This document shows positions 5,693 to 12,540 of a stretch of DNA of 22,873 bases, piece after piece. The notes below the pieces were generated by a model. It was not told the origin of the DNA. It made no database searches and saw only the letters and a program-made list of their open reading frames with translations. Position 1 is the first letter of the stretch; every line of letters begins with the position of its first letter. Source of the stretch: CAYNFP01 sp964396655 (lineage in GTDB: Bacteria; Bacillota_I; Bacilli_A; RF39; UBA660); contig CAYNFP010000012.1 in NCBI GenBank assembly GCA_964396655.1, positions 1-22,873 on the forward strand. The letters run 5' to 3'. The translations under genes were made by a program, and so were the position numbers.

Positions 5693-7339
5693 TTATTTCT
5701 TTAAATAACTTTCAAATAATTTAATTCTATTTTTTATTGAATCATTATCTAATAATTTTAGTATTTCATATAAGTCAGGTGTCATTGTTCTTCCTGTCAT
5801 AGATACTCTTATTAATTCACAAATATCTCCAATATGTCCTTTATATTTCTCTGGATTATTTTTGTATTCTTTTGTATCAGGTGAAAAATTATATTTTGGA
5901 GAGAATTCTTTTATTTTATTCCACCAAATTTCTTTTTCATCTTTGTTATTATACACATTATTGAAATAATCTTCAAGAATTTTAGTATCATAAAAAGATT
6001 TAATTTCTAAATTTTTATAATCATCAATACTAAATAATTCATCAAACATATAAGATATTTCTTTTCTAACATCTGAATAACATGATATATCTTTTCTAGG
6101 TCTTGGTATCTCTCTTTCTATATTTAAAATAGAAGTTGAGTAATCTTTATTATTTAATAATAGATTATAAAACTTTTCATCATAAGTTTTAGTATATTCT
6201 AAAGTTTCATCATATAAAACAGTTGCTTTCTTTTTAGAAAAATATATTTTAGCAATACTTATTAATTTTTCTAAATCAAATAAAGAACCACCAACAGACA
6301 TTTTATTATATTCAAATTTAAAATCTTCTATAGTTTTATCTGAATTTTGTGTGTACCACATTTCAAAATCAGGACTAAGTAAAGTAGCTAAATATAATTT
6401 AATAGCTTCAACTGGTATACCTAATTTAGTATAGTAGCTAATAGCACATTCTGGATCTTTTCTTTTGCTTATTTTTCTTAGTGTTGTTCCTTCTCTTTTA
6501 TTAATAGGAGCAATGTGTGCATATGGAGGAACAGGTAAATTCATAGCTTCCCATAACTCTAGATGGTATGGAATACTTGAAACATACTCATCAGCTCTAG
6601 TTATAGTAGTGATACCCATTAAATAATCATCTACTACATGAGCAAAAGCATATGGAGGAAGTTTATCTGATTTAAGAATAATATGATCTAAATCATTCTC
6701 TGGAAATTCTATCTTTCCTTTAATTAAATCTTTAAATATTAACTTCTTATTAAAATCTCCCATACTTTTAAGCCTTATTACAAAAGATTCATTATTCTTA
6801 ATCTTTTGTTCAACTTCTTCATAAGAAAGATTCCTACATTTTGCATAACTTCCATAATATCCAATTCTATCTTTTTTGTTTTTTTGTGTTTTTCTTATTT
6901 CATTTATTTTTTCTTCAGTACAAAAACAAGGATAAGCTCTTCCTAAAGAAACTATATATTTAGCTGCGGAAACATAAATATCTTTTCTTTGTGATTGTAT
7001 ATATGGGCCATAATTTCCACCAATAATTGGTCCTTCATCTATTTTATAATCATAAGCAGTTAAATCATCAATAATCATTTGAGTTCCATTTTCTACTTCT
7101 CTTTTTTGATCTGTATCTTCTATTCTAAGAACAAATTTACCACCAGATTGATGAGCAAATCTTTCCGCAATAAAAGAAGTATATAAACTACCCATATGAA
7201 TAAAACCAGTAGGTGAAGGAGCAAATCTTAATATTTCTTCTCCCTCTTTAGAGTCTCTTCTTTTATACTCATTTATATATTCTTCAAAGTTTTTAACTTC
7301 ACTTCCAAATAATAAATCCGCTAATCTCTTGTAATCCAT
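5693..7339 (-). CDS. gltX: Glutamate--tRNA ligase (long, clostridial-type GluRS)
   Basis: GluRS attaches glutamate to tRNA-Glu and, in non-discriminating forms, to tRNA-Gln as well. The class I signatures are present: APSPTGFIHMG at 40-50 (HIGH variant HMG), LRIEDTD at 71-77, a putative zinc site C138/C140/C168, WEAMNLPVPPYAHI near 263-276, and KISKR at 289-293 (KMSKS). At 548 residues it is longer than the ~480 of the Bacillus enzyme and resembles the ~550-residue type common in Clostridia (from memory). The C-terminal part is the anticodon-binding region. The SD AGGAAGTGA precedes ATG. It sits between tRNA-Gln(CTG) and tRNA-Glu(CTC), all on the minus strand, which suggests joint transcription and raises the possibility of dual specificity. 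Confidence 0.92.
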   Translation of the reverse strand: MDYKRLADLLFGSEVKNFEEYINEYKRRDSKEGEEILRFAPSPTGFIHMGSLYTSFIAERFAHQSGGKFVLRIEDTDQKREVENGTQMIIDDLTAYDYKIDEGPIIGGNYGPYIQSQRKDIYVSAAKYIVSLGRAYPCFCTEEKINEIRKTQKNKKDRIGYYGSYAKCRNLSYEEVEQKIKNNESFVIRLKSMGDFNKKLIFKDLIKGKIEFPENDLDHIILKSDKLPPYAFAHVVDDYLMGITTITRADEYVSSIPYHLELWEAMNLPVPPYAHIAPINKREGTTLRKISKRKDPECAISYYTKLGIPVEAIKLYLATLLSPDFEMWYTQNSDKTIEDFKFEYNKMSVGGSLFDLEKLISIAKIYFSKKKATVLYDETLEYTKTYDEKFYNLLLNNKDYSTSILNIEREIPRPRKDISCYSDVRKEISYMFDELFSIDDYKNLEIKSFYDTKILEDYFNNVYNNKDEKEIWWNKIKEFSPKYNFSPDTKEYKNNPEKYKGHIGDICELIRVSMTGRTMTPDLYEILKLLDNDSIKNRIKLFESYLKK

Positions 7340-7357
7340 TTATTTCACTTCCTTTTT

Positions 7358-7431
7358 TGGTTGCCCCAGAAGGATTCGAACCTCCGGTGCTGGAGTCAGA
7401 GTCCAGAGCCTTACCACTTGGCGATGGGGCA
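7358..7431 (-). tRNA. tRNA-Gln(CTG)
   Basis: A 74-nt cloverleaf with encoded CCA. Acceptor TGCCCCA pairs with TGGGGCA, the D-arm is GCCAAGTGGTAAGGC, the anticodon stem CTGGA/TCCAG closes the loop CTCTGAC (anticodon CTG, reading CAG), and the T-arm contains GGTTCGAATCC. The U1-A72 end is typical of bacterial tRNA-Gln. It lies 18 bases upstream of the gltX ATG and is likely co-transcribed with it. Confidence 0.92.
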
Positions 7432-7445
7432 ATTAACATTAGTAT

Positions 7446-7477
7446 TATACTATAAATTATTTGAATTTTATAGTATA
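7446..7477. repeat. 11-bp inverted repeat upstream of tRNA-Gln
   Basis: TATACTATAAA (7446-7456) and TTTATAGTATA (7467-7477) form a perfect 11-bp inverted repeat with a 10-base centre. No T-run follows on either strand, so it is not a simple terminator. A TATAAT on the minus strand (7449-7444) overlaps one arm, suggesting an operator over the tRNA-Gln/gltX promoter, though no good -35 is evident. Confidence 0.45.
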
Positions 7478-7484
7478 AAACAAA

Positions 7485-7514
7485 AAAAGTTCTAAATTTA
7501 AATTTAGAACTTTT
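7485..7514. terminator. Perfect-palindrome terminator
   Basis: A 30-base perfect palindrome (7485-7499 against 7500-7514), with A4 at the left end and T4 at the right. It lies 13 bases past the stop of the minus-strand gene at 7528 and should terminate it. It can act in both directions. Confidence 0.7.
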
Positions 7515-7527
7515 CATAACAATATTA

Positions 7528-7767
7528 TTATAAGCGACTTCGAAATGAGGGACTAAGCACGCGTTTTGCATTATGTAATTTAACAATTTGATCTTCAGAT
7601 AAAACAAAACCACAATATTCTCCACAATAATAGTATGTAATTCCGGTTTCTTCTTTAATATCGACTACTTTAGTAATTTCTCCTTTTTGAAGGACACAAT
7701 GAGGTTCATAAGCACCACCAATTACTTCTATTAAAGATACAACAATATCACCAATTTCAATTCCCAT
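7528..7767 (-). CDS. Hypothetical small beta-barrel-like protein
   Basis: 79 residues. MGIEIGDIVVSLIEV, KGEITKVVDIKEETGITYYYC and GFVLSEDQIVKL alternate strands and turns in the manner of small SH3- or KOW-like barrels. Cysteines occur at HCVL and in YYYCGEYCGF, and the C-terminus is basic (FRSRL). I do not recognise a family. The start is ATG at 7767, six bases after the SD AAGGAGG; an in-frame ATG at 7785 contains that SD and lies upstream of the likely transcript start. It has its own promoter, divergent from the repeat-protein gene, and its own terminator. Confidence 0.65.
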   Translation of the reverse strand: MGIEIGDIVVSLIEVIGGAYEPHCVLQKGEITKVVDIKEETGITYYYCGEYCGFVLSEDQIVKLHNAKRVLSPSFRSRL

Positions 7768-7786
7768 ATTTCCTCCTTGATTCATT

Positions 7787-7815
7787 ATTATAATATTATT
7801 ACTTTAAAATGGCAA
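7787..7815 (-). promoter_or_regulatory. Promoter of the minus-strand gene at 7528-7767
   Basis: On the minus strand -35 TTGCCA (7815-7810), a 17-base spacer and -10 TATAAT (7792-7787) give a start near 7780 and a leader of about 12 nt. The -35 touches the left end of the 19-bp palindrome. Confidence 0.65.
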
Positions 7816-7858
7816 TATTTTTAATTAAATAAAAATTCCTTTATTTAATTAAAAATAT
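7815..7858. repeat. 19-bp perfect AT inverted repeat between divergent promoters
   Basis: Bases 7815-7833 are the exact reverse complement of 7840-7858, around a six-base centre (AATTCC). All 38 arm bases are A or T. It fills the space between two divergent promoters, ending five bases before the TATAAT at 7863 on the right and reaching the -35 of the left promoter. Possible roles are a regulator binding site, a cruciform, or a terminator for incoming transcription. Confidence 0.7.
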
Positions 7859-7859
7859 A

Positions 7860-7868
7860 TGTTATAAT
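7860..7868 (+). promoter_or_regulatory. Extended -10 promoter of the repeat-protein gene
   Basis: TGTTATAAT at 7860-7868 is a perfect extended -10 (TGn plus TATAAT). The -35 position (7840-7845, TTTATT) is weak and lies within the palindrome's right arm. The start would be near 7875. Confidence 0.6.
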
Positions 7869-7898
7869 ATCTAATCGTATTGAAAGGGATTTTGTTAA

Positions 7899-8981
7899 AT
7901 GAGTAGATATAGAAGTGGTTCTAGTGGAAAGGGTTATTTATTTTTTCTTATAGCAGTTATAGCAGTTACAATTGCTATTGTTAACTGTGGGACTAAAAAA
8001 GAAACAACTAAAGGGGATATAAAATATAGCAAAGGAGAACATACAATAAGTAGTGTGGATAGATCATATGAACTTCTTTGGGGTAGAAGTAGTGGTCTTT
8101 ATACTTTAAAAGCACCTTTAGGATATGAAATAGTTGACTATGATTATGATTATACTGATGATAACTTAGAATTTGATGATTATGTATATAAGAATGTAGT
8201 ACCTGTTTCTACATTGTTTAATGATTTTATTGGTACTCCAGTAGATTCAAGTTATTCAAATTTACATACCGATGGAATATATCAACCCGGAGAACATGTT
8301 TTAGTTGATATAAATAGATCAATTGATTTACTTTGGGGTAAGAGTGATATGATGAATTTAGAAGCTCCGGAAGGATATGAAGTAGTTGACTATGATTATG
8401 ATAAAACCGATTCTTTTGCTTTTGAAAATATAGTATATAAAAACACAGTTGCGGTAAAAGTGGAAAATGAAAATTCATTTGGGAAACCTATTGAACCAAT
8501 CGTTATAAATGAAAGTAATAATTATAATGCTCTTGAACAAAAACTAGTTATTTTAAACAGAAATTTAAATATTTGGATTGGTAAAAATGAAATATTTGGA
8601 TTAACTGCACCAGAAGGGTATTCAATTGTTGATTATGATTACGATAAAAATGATTCTATAGAATTTCAAACAATTACATATACAAATACTGTTCCAGTTA
8701 CTAAAAATGGAAGTAATTTTGGGACACCTTTAGAAAGTGTTGAAAATGATAGTGATTATTATAAACCAGGTAGTCATATTATAGTAGTTATAGATAGATC
8801 ATTCAATATTCTATATGGTAAAAACGAAACAAAAGAATTAGTATCTCCAGAAGGATATACTTTACTTGACTATGATTATGAATATGGAGAAAATTTCCAA
8901 TTTGAAACTTATGTTTATGTAAATGATGAATCAGTTCAAACTAATGATATAAATAATTTTGGAAGAGTGATTAAAAAATAA
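7899..8981 (+). CDS. Membrane-anchored protein with four ~70-residue repeats
   Basis: 360 residues. A short basic N-terminus (MSRYRSGSSGKG) precedes one hydrophobic segment (about 13-28), giving a signal anchor. The NC at 29-30 is not a convincing lipobox because Asn occupies -1. The rest is extracytoplasmic: four tandem repeats at about 43-114, 128-197, 209-277 and 288-356. Each runs Y..GEH, a strand with DRS/NRS, LLWGK or similar, L.APEGY, then VDYDYD (Ca-binding-like acidic run), F....Y.NTVPV and FG.P. Repeats are similar but not identical, so they are old duplications. I do not know the family. A surface-exposed binding or wall-associated role is inference. No SD conflict; AAAGGGAT precedes ATG. 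Confidence 0.75.
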   Translation: MSRYRSGSSGKGYLFFLIAVIAVTIAIVNCGTKKETTKGDIKYSKGEHTISSVDRSYELLWGRSSGLYTLKAPLGYEIVDYDYDYTDDNLEFDDYVYKNVVPVSTLFNDFIGTPVDSSYSNLHTDGIYQPGEHVLVDINRSIDLLWGKSDMMNLEAPEGYEVVDYDYDKTDSFAFENIVYKNTVAVKVENENSFGKPIEPIVINESNNYNALEQKLVILNRNLNIWIGKNEIFGLTAPEGYSIVDYDYDKNDSIEFQTITYTNTVPVTKNGSNFGTPLESVENDSDYYKPGSHIIVVIDRSFNILYGKNETKELVSPEGYTLLDYDYEYGENFQFETYVYVNDESVQTNDINNFGRVIKK

Positions 8982-8992
8982 AATCACTTTTT
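8966..8992 (+). terminator. Terminator overlapping the repeat-protein stop
   Basis: AGTGATT (8966-8972) pairs with AATCACT (8982-8988) around a nine-base loop and is followed by a T-run to 8992. It serves the plus strand. Confidence 0.6.
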
Positions 8993-8995
8993 ATT

Positions 8996-9634
8996 TTATC
9001 TTTTAATTAATATTAAATTATCAATAAATTTGTTTAACAAAACTCTATCATTTATATGAAAACATTTAGATTGTTTTAGTACCATGTTTGTATATTTAAT
9101 CTTGTGTGTTAAATTTATTTTATGTTCTTCAGTAAAGTCTCTCTTATATCTTCTAATTAATGATTTTAATGAACTTGTTCTTTTTATTATAATAGGATAA
9201 TTTTTTAATATTTTGGGGTTTATATCTTTAAAAATATTACTCCCTTCAAATATAAATAATTCATTTGGATTGTTTTTGGCATATGAAAAAACAAGTTTAT
9301 TAAATTTGTTTTTATAGAATTGTTTTTTATCAGAAGAAATTTCATCTTTTTTTCTCCATGTATTTGTTTTGAAATAATTTTCTGTTTCTGGATATTTTTT
9401 TATAAAAAGATTTAAAAAAAGTTTGCTTTCCTCACTATTATAATAATCACTCCATGCTAACCAATCTTGTATAATTACTGTTGCGTTATATTTATTACTT
9501 AATACATGAGCTGTACTGGATTTTCCAGAACCAACCATTCCAGTTATTATTAATAAATTTTGTTTATTTTTACTAAATTTTTCAAAATCGAAAATTAAAT
9601 CTTTTTTTGAAAAAAATAAATTTACTTTTTTCAT
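8996..9634 (-). CDS. P-loop kinase-like NTPase
   Basis: 212 residues. Walker A GMVGSGKSS lies at 32-40 after a hydrophobic strand (NLLIITG), and VIIQDWLAW follows, placing an Asp (57) where small-molecule kinases of the AAA_18/shikimate/zeta type keep a catalytic or substrate residue. LFIFEGSNIF is the next buried strand, and SLKSLIRRYKRDF looks like an arginine-bearing lid. This is the layout of nucleoside-kinase-like P-loop proteins, but the substrate is not evident. ATG at 9634 is five bases after the SD GGTGAG; the longer in-frame TTG start at 9646 overlaps that SD. It converges with the repeat-protein gene. Confidence 0.65.
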   Translation of the reverse strand: MKKVNLFFSKKDLIFDFEKFSKNKQNLLIITGMVGSGKSSTAHVLSNKYNATVIIQDWLAWSDYYNSEESKLFLNLFIKKYPETENYFKTNTWRKKDEISSDKKQFYKNKFNKLVFSYAKNNPNELFIFEGSNIFKDINPKILKNYPIIIKRTSSLKSLIRRYKRDFTEEHKINLTHKIKYTNMVLKQSKCFHINDRVLLNKFIDNLILIKR

Positions 9635-9662
9635 AATACTCACCAAAATAATTATAACAAAA

Positions 9663-9684
9663 AAATCACTATTTCTAGTGATTT
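9663..9684 (-). terminator. Terminator downstream of the tRNA-Ile/tRNA-Glu unit
   Basis: AAATCACT (9663-9670) and AGTGATTT (9677-9684) form an 8-bp stem with a six-base loop. On the minus strand the stem is followed by a T-run (A-run 9659-9665 on plus), so it ends the tRNA transcript. Confidence 0.7.
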
Positions 9685-9694
9685 ATTTTCATTT

Positions 9695-9770
9695 TGGTGA
9701 CCTGTACGGGATTTGAACCCGTGAATGTACGCGTGAAAGGCGTATGTGTTAACCATTTCACCAACAGGCC
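9695..9770 (-). tRNA. tRNA-Glu(TTC)
   Basis: A 76-nt cloverleaf with encoded CCA. Acceptor GGCCTGT pairs with ACAGGTC, the anticodon stem TACGC/GCGTA closes the loop CTTTCAC (anticodon TTC), and the T-arm is GGGTTCAAATCCC. The body closely resembles tRNA-Glu(CTC) at 5607-5682 except in the acceptor and anticodon stems. It follows tRNA-Ile by 24 bases on the same strand. Confidence 0.93.
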
Positions 9771-9790
9771 ATAGTTATTAAACAAATAAA

Positions 9791-9867
9791 TGGTGGGCCT
9801 GAATAGACTTGAACTATCGACCTTGCGCTTATCAGACGCACGCTCTAACCAGCTGAGCTACAAGCCC
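9791..9867 (-). tRNA. tRNA-Ile(GAT)
   Basis: A 77-nt cloverleaf with encoded CCA. Acceptor GGGCTTG pairs with CAGGCCC, the D-arm is TAGCTCAGCTGGTTAGAGC, and the anticodon stem TGCGT/GCGCA closes the loop CTGATAA (anticodon GAT). It stands outside any rRNA operon and is transcribed together with the following tRNA-Glu(TTC). Confidence 0.93.
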
Positions 9868-9887
9868 CTTTTTTGTTTGACTTTACT

Positions 9888-9916
9888 ATTCTATAATATT
9901 TTATTCATTTTTGCAA
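9888..9916 (-). promoter_or_regulatory. Promoter of the tRNA-Ile/tRNA-Glu unit
   Basis: On the minus strand -35 TTGCAA (9916-9911), a 17-base spacer and -10 TAGAAT (9893-9888) would start near 9881, about 14 bases before tRNA-Ile. Confidence 0.5.
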
Positions 9917-9934
9917 CTATTTTTTAGATAATTC

Positions 9935-9962
9935 TTGAAAAACCAAAAAATTAATGTATACT
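9935..9962 (+). promoter_or_regulatory. Promoter of the DUF5684-like gene
   Basis: -35 TTGAAA (9935-9940), a 16-base spacer and -10 TATACT (9957-9962). A second TATAAT at 9964-9969 is an alternative -10 but is 23 bases from this -35. It lies opposite the divergent tRNA promoter. Confidence 0.5.
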
Positions 9963-9987
9963 TATAATGTAGAGTAGGAGGCATTAT

Positions 9988-10563
9988 ATGTTATCAACTG
10001 GTTCTGATATATTAAATATAATTATTGCAATTTTTGTTTATAGTTGGGTTATCTCAATTGTTTTTGGTTTTGTTCTTGCTGTTTCTTATCCGATATTTAC
10101 AAAAACAAACAGACAAACTGCAGGAGTTTTTGTACCTTTATATAATTTATTTGAATTGTGTGATTTAAATGGTTATAAAGAAAGTACTGGAATATTATTT
10201 TTAATACCTTTTTTCAATATTATTATGATGATGCTTATGTCATATAAACTTAAAGATAAATTTGAAACTTCTGGTGCATTTAATGCTGGGTTGTTATTAT
10301 TACCAATTATATTTGTTCCTTTATTAGCTTATGGAAATGAAGATGGTAATGATGAATATGAAAAAGAAGAAAAAAGAAATGTAGAGAAAGAGGTTCCTCA
10401 AGAAGAACCTGTAGATATAGAAGTTGACAGTATATTTAAAACTCCAGCTCAATTAAGAGAAGATGAATCAAAACCTTACAGGGCTAAGAAAGTTCAAGTT
10501 AATGAAAGATTTATTAATAGTGCACCAGCTGAAGAAGAAAGAATTGAAAAATTAGATAAATAA
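9988..10563 (+). CDS. DUF5684-like multi-pass membrane protein with acidic tail
   Basis: 191 residues. Three hydrophobic segments (about 8-34, 66-87 and 98-115) alternate with family-like motifs: YPIFTKTNRQTAGVFVPLYN, LFELCDLNG, LIPFFNIIMMMLMSYKLKDKF and LLLLPIIFVPLLAYGN. These match, from memory, the DUF5684 pattern (iFtKAG.p.w.alIPiYN ... lPfifipilAfG). Residues 117-191 are a soluble, Glu-rich and probably disordered cytoplasmic tail. Function is unknown. The SD AGGAGG (9976-9981) is six bases before ATG. It has its own promoter and terminator and is not part of the parE operon. Confidence 0.75.
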   Translation: MLSTGSDILNIIIAIFVYSWVISIVFGFVLAVSYPIFTKTNRQTAGVFVPLYNLFELCDLNGYKESTGILFLIPFFNIIMMMLMSYKLKDKFETSGAFNAGLLLLPIIFVPLLAYGNEDGNDEYEKEEKRNVEKEVPQEEPVDIEVDSIFKTPAQLREDESKPYRAKKVQVNERFINSAPAEEERIEKLDK

Positions 10564-10566
10564 AAT

Positions 10567-10599
10567 GACTGAAATTAAAGGCTTTGCAGTCTTTTTTTT
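10567..10599 (+). terminator. Terminator after the DUF5684-like gene
   Basis: GACTG (10567-10571) pairs with CAGTC (10587-10591), with an inner AAAG/CTTT helix, followed by an eight-T run (10592-10599). It overlaps the parE -35. Confidence 0.7.
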
Positions 10600-10612
10600 G
10601 ATATGTTATAAT
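10584..10612 (+). promoter_or_regulatory. Promoter of parE-parC
   Basis: -35 TTGCAG (10584-10589), a 17-base spacer and an extended -10 TGTTATAAT (10604-10612). The start near 10619 leaves a leader of only about 11 nt, which still contains the GAGG SD. The -35 is embedded in the upstream terminator stem. Confidence 0.7.
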
Positions 10613-10629
10613 GATATAGTGAGGTAAGT

Positions 10630-12540
10630 ATGGCAGAATATAATGAGAAATCAATTAAAATATTAGAAGGATTAGAAGCTGTTCGTAAAAGACCGGGTAT
10701 GTATATAGGTAGTACTGATAAAAAGGGACTACATCATTTAGTTTGGGAAATTGTAAATAATAGTATAGATGAAGTTATGAATGGTTTTGGTAATAAAATT
10801 GTTGTAATCATCCATAAAGATGGTAGTATTTCTGTTGAAGATGAAGGTAGAGGTGTCCCTATCGGAATGCATGAAAGTGGAATAAGCACTCCAGAAGTAA
10901 TTTATACAATACTTCATTCTGGTGGTAAATTTGAAAGTGGGGGATATAAGGTTTCTGGGGGACTTCATGGTGTTGGTGGTTCTGTAGTAAATGCTCTTAG
11001 TAAATGGATGAAAGTTACTATATATAGAGATGGTAAAATATCTGAAATTACATTTAAAAATGGTGGTAAAGTTGATAGTCCTTTAAAAACTATTGGAACA
11101 ACTAAAAAAACTGGTACTACTATTAGATTTATGCCTGATGAAGAAATATTTTCAACGATAAAATTTAGTTACACAATGATATGTGAAAGAATGCAAGAAA
11201 ATGCATTTTTAACAAATGAACTTACTATAGATGTTATAGATGAAGAAGATGAAAAAGGAACTACTTTTCATTATGATAATGGATTAATTTCTTTTGTAGA
11301 ATATATTAATGATGGTAAAACTCCAGTTCATAAAGTTATTGATATTCATGGAGAAAAGGGTGGTATCATTGTTGATGTGGCGATGCAGTATACTGAAAGT
11401 TATAATGAAAATATATTATCGTTTGTAAATAATGTAAAAACTTCTGATGGTGGAACTCATGAGATTGGTTTTAAGACTGCATTAACTAAAGTATTTAATG
11501 ATTATGTTAAGTCAAATAATTTATTAAAAGGAAAAGATGCTAGTTTAGATGGTTCAGATGTAAGAGAAGGATTGACTGCTATAATTAGTTTAAAAATTCC
11601 TGAGGATTTATTACAATTTGAAGGCCAAACAAAAAATAAATTAGGTACTCCAATAGCAAAAAGTGTTGTTGAAAGTTTAGTATTTGAAAAATTAAGTTAT
11701 TATTTAGAAGAAAATAAAGAAAGTGCAACTAAAATAACAGATAAAGCATTAAAAAGTAAAATTGCTAGAGAAGCAGCAAGAAAAGCAAGAGAAGAAGCAA
11801 GGGCTGGAAAAGGTAAAAAAATAACCGAAAAGATATTGTTAGGTAAACTTACTCCTGCAGGAAGCAAAGATTATAAATTAAATGAATTATTCTTAGTAGA
11901 AGGTAATTCTGCTGGAGGGACAGCTAAAAGCGGAAGAGACAAGACTCATCAAGCAATACTTCCTTTAAGAGGTAAAGTAATTAATAGTGAAAAAACAACA
12001 ATTACAGAATTATTAAAAAATGAAGAAATAAAAATGATTATACATGCTATTGGTGCTGGTTTTGGTCCTGAATTTTCAGTACAAGACTCTAATTATGGTA
12101 AAGTTATTATAATGACCGATGCCGATGATGATGGAGCACATATTCAAATACTTTTATTAACTTTCTTTTATAGATATATGAGACCTCTTATTGAAAATGG
12201 TATGCTTTTTATAGCAAGACCTCCTTTATATTTGGTTACTTTTGGTAAGGATCATAAATATATTAATACTAATGAAGAACTAAATGAATTTAGAAGTACT
12301 TATAAAGGTAATTTTAGCATTCAAAGATATAAAGGACTTGGTGAAATGAATGCAGATCAATTATGGGAAACAACAATGGATCCAATTAATAGAAGTATAA
12401 TAAAAGTTAGTATAGATGATGCTCATTTAACAGAAAAAAGAGTTAGTGTTCTTATGGGCGAAGAAGTAGAACCTAGAAAAGAATGGATAGAAGAAAATGT
12501 AGATTTTTCTTTAGAAGATGATTTTAGGGGGAATAAATAA
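10630..12540 (+). CDS. parE: DNA topoisomerase IV subunit B
   Basis: 636 residues. ParE is the ATPase/TOPRIM subunit that with ParC decatenates daughter chromosomes. The GHKL ATPase domain shows WEIVNNSIDEV (E40 catalytic, N44 for Mg), DEGRGVP (71-77) and GGLHGVGGSVVNALS (110-124). The TOPRIM domain shows EGNSAGGTAKSGRD from E424 and MTDADDDGAH with D497/D499. The C-terminus, QRYKGLGEMNADQLWETTM and PRKEWIEENVDF, closely follows S. aureus ParE. It is separated from GyrB by the ParE-like TOPRIM context (LRGKVINSEK) and its pairing with parC. EGN replaces the more usual EGD, a tolerated non-metal position. It overlaps parC by one base. Confidence 0.93.
   Translation: MAEYNEKSIKILEGLEAVRKRPGMYIGSTDKKGLHHLVWEIVNNSIDEVMNGFGNKIVVIIHKDGSISVEDEGRGVPIGMHESGISTPEVIYTILHSGGKFESGGYKVSGGLHGVGGSVVNALSKWMKVTIYRDGKISEITFKNGGKVDSPLKTIGTTKKTGTTIRFMPDEEIFSTIKFSYTMICERMQENAFLTNELTIDVIDEEDEKGTTFHYDNGLISFVEYINDGKTPVHKVIDIHGEKGGIIVDVAMQYTESYNENILSFVNNVKTSDGGTHEIGFKTALTKVFNDYVKSNNLLKGKDASLDGSDVREGLTAIISLKIPEDLLQFEGQTKNKLGTPIAKSVVESLVFEKLSYYLEENKESATKITDKALKSKIAREAARKAREEARAGKGKKITEKILLGKLTPAGSKDYKLNELFLVEGNSAGGTAKSGRDKTHQAILPLRGKVINSEKTTITELLKNEEIKMIIHAIGAGFGPEFSVQDSNYGKVIIMTDADDDGAHIQILLLTFFYRYMRPLIENGMLFIARPPLYLVTFGKDHKYINTNEELNEFRSTYKGNFSIQRYKGLGEMNADQLWETTMDPINRSIIKVSIDDAHLTEKRVSVLMGEEVEPRKEWIEENVDFSLEDDFRGNK

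Noticed and set aside
7299..7625. 108-residue minus-strand ORF across tRNA-Gln
   Set aside because: It reads through a tRNA and a terminator palindrome, so it cannot be a gene.
7899..8988. Lipoprotein reading of the repeat protein (Cys30)
   Set aside because: Residue -1 is Asn, outside the usual lipobox set, so a plain signal anchor is likelier.
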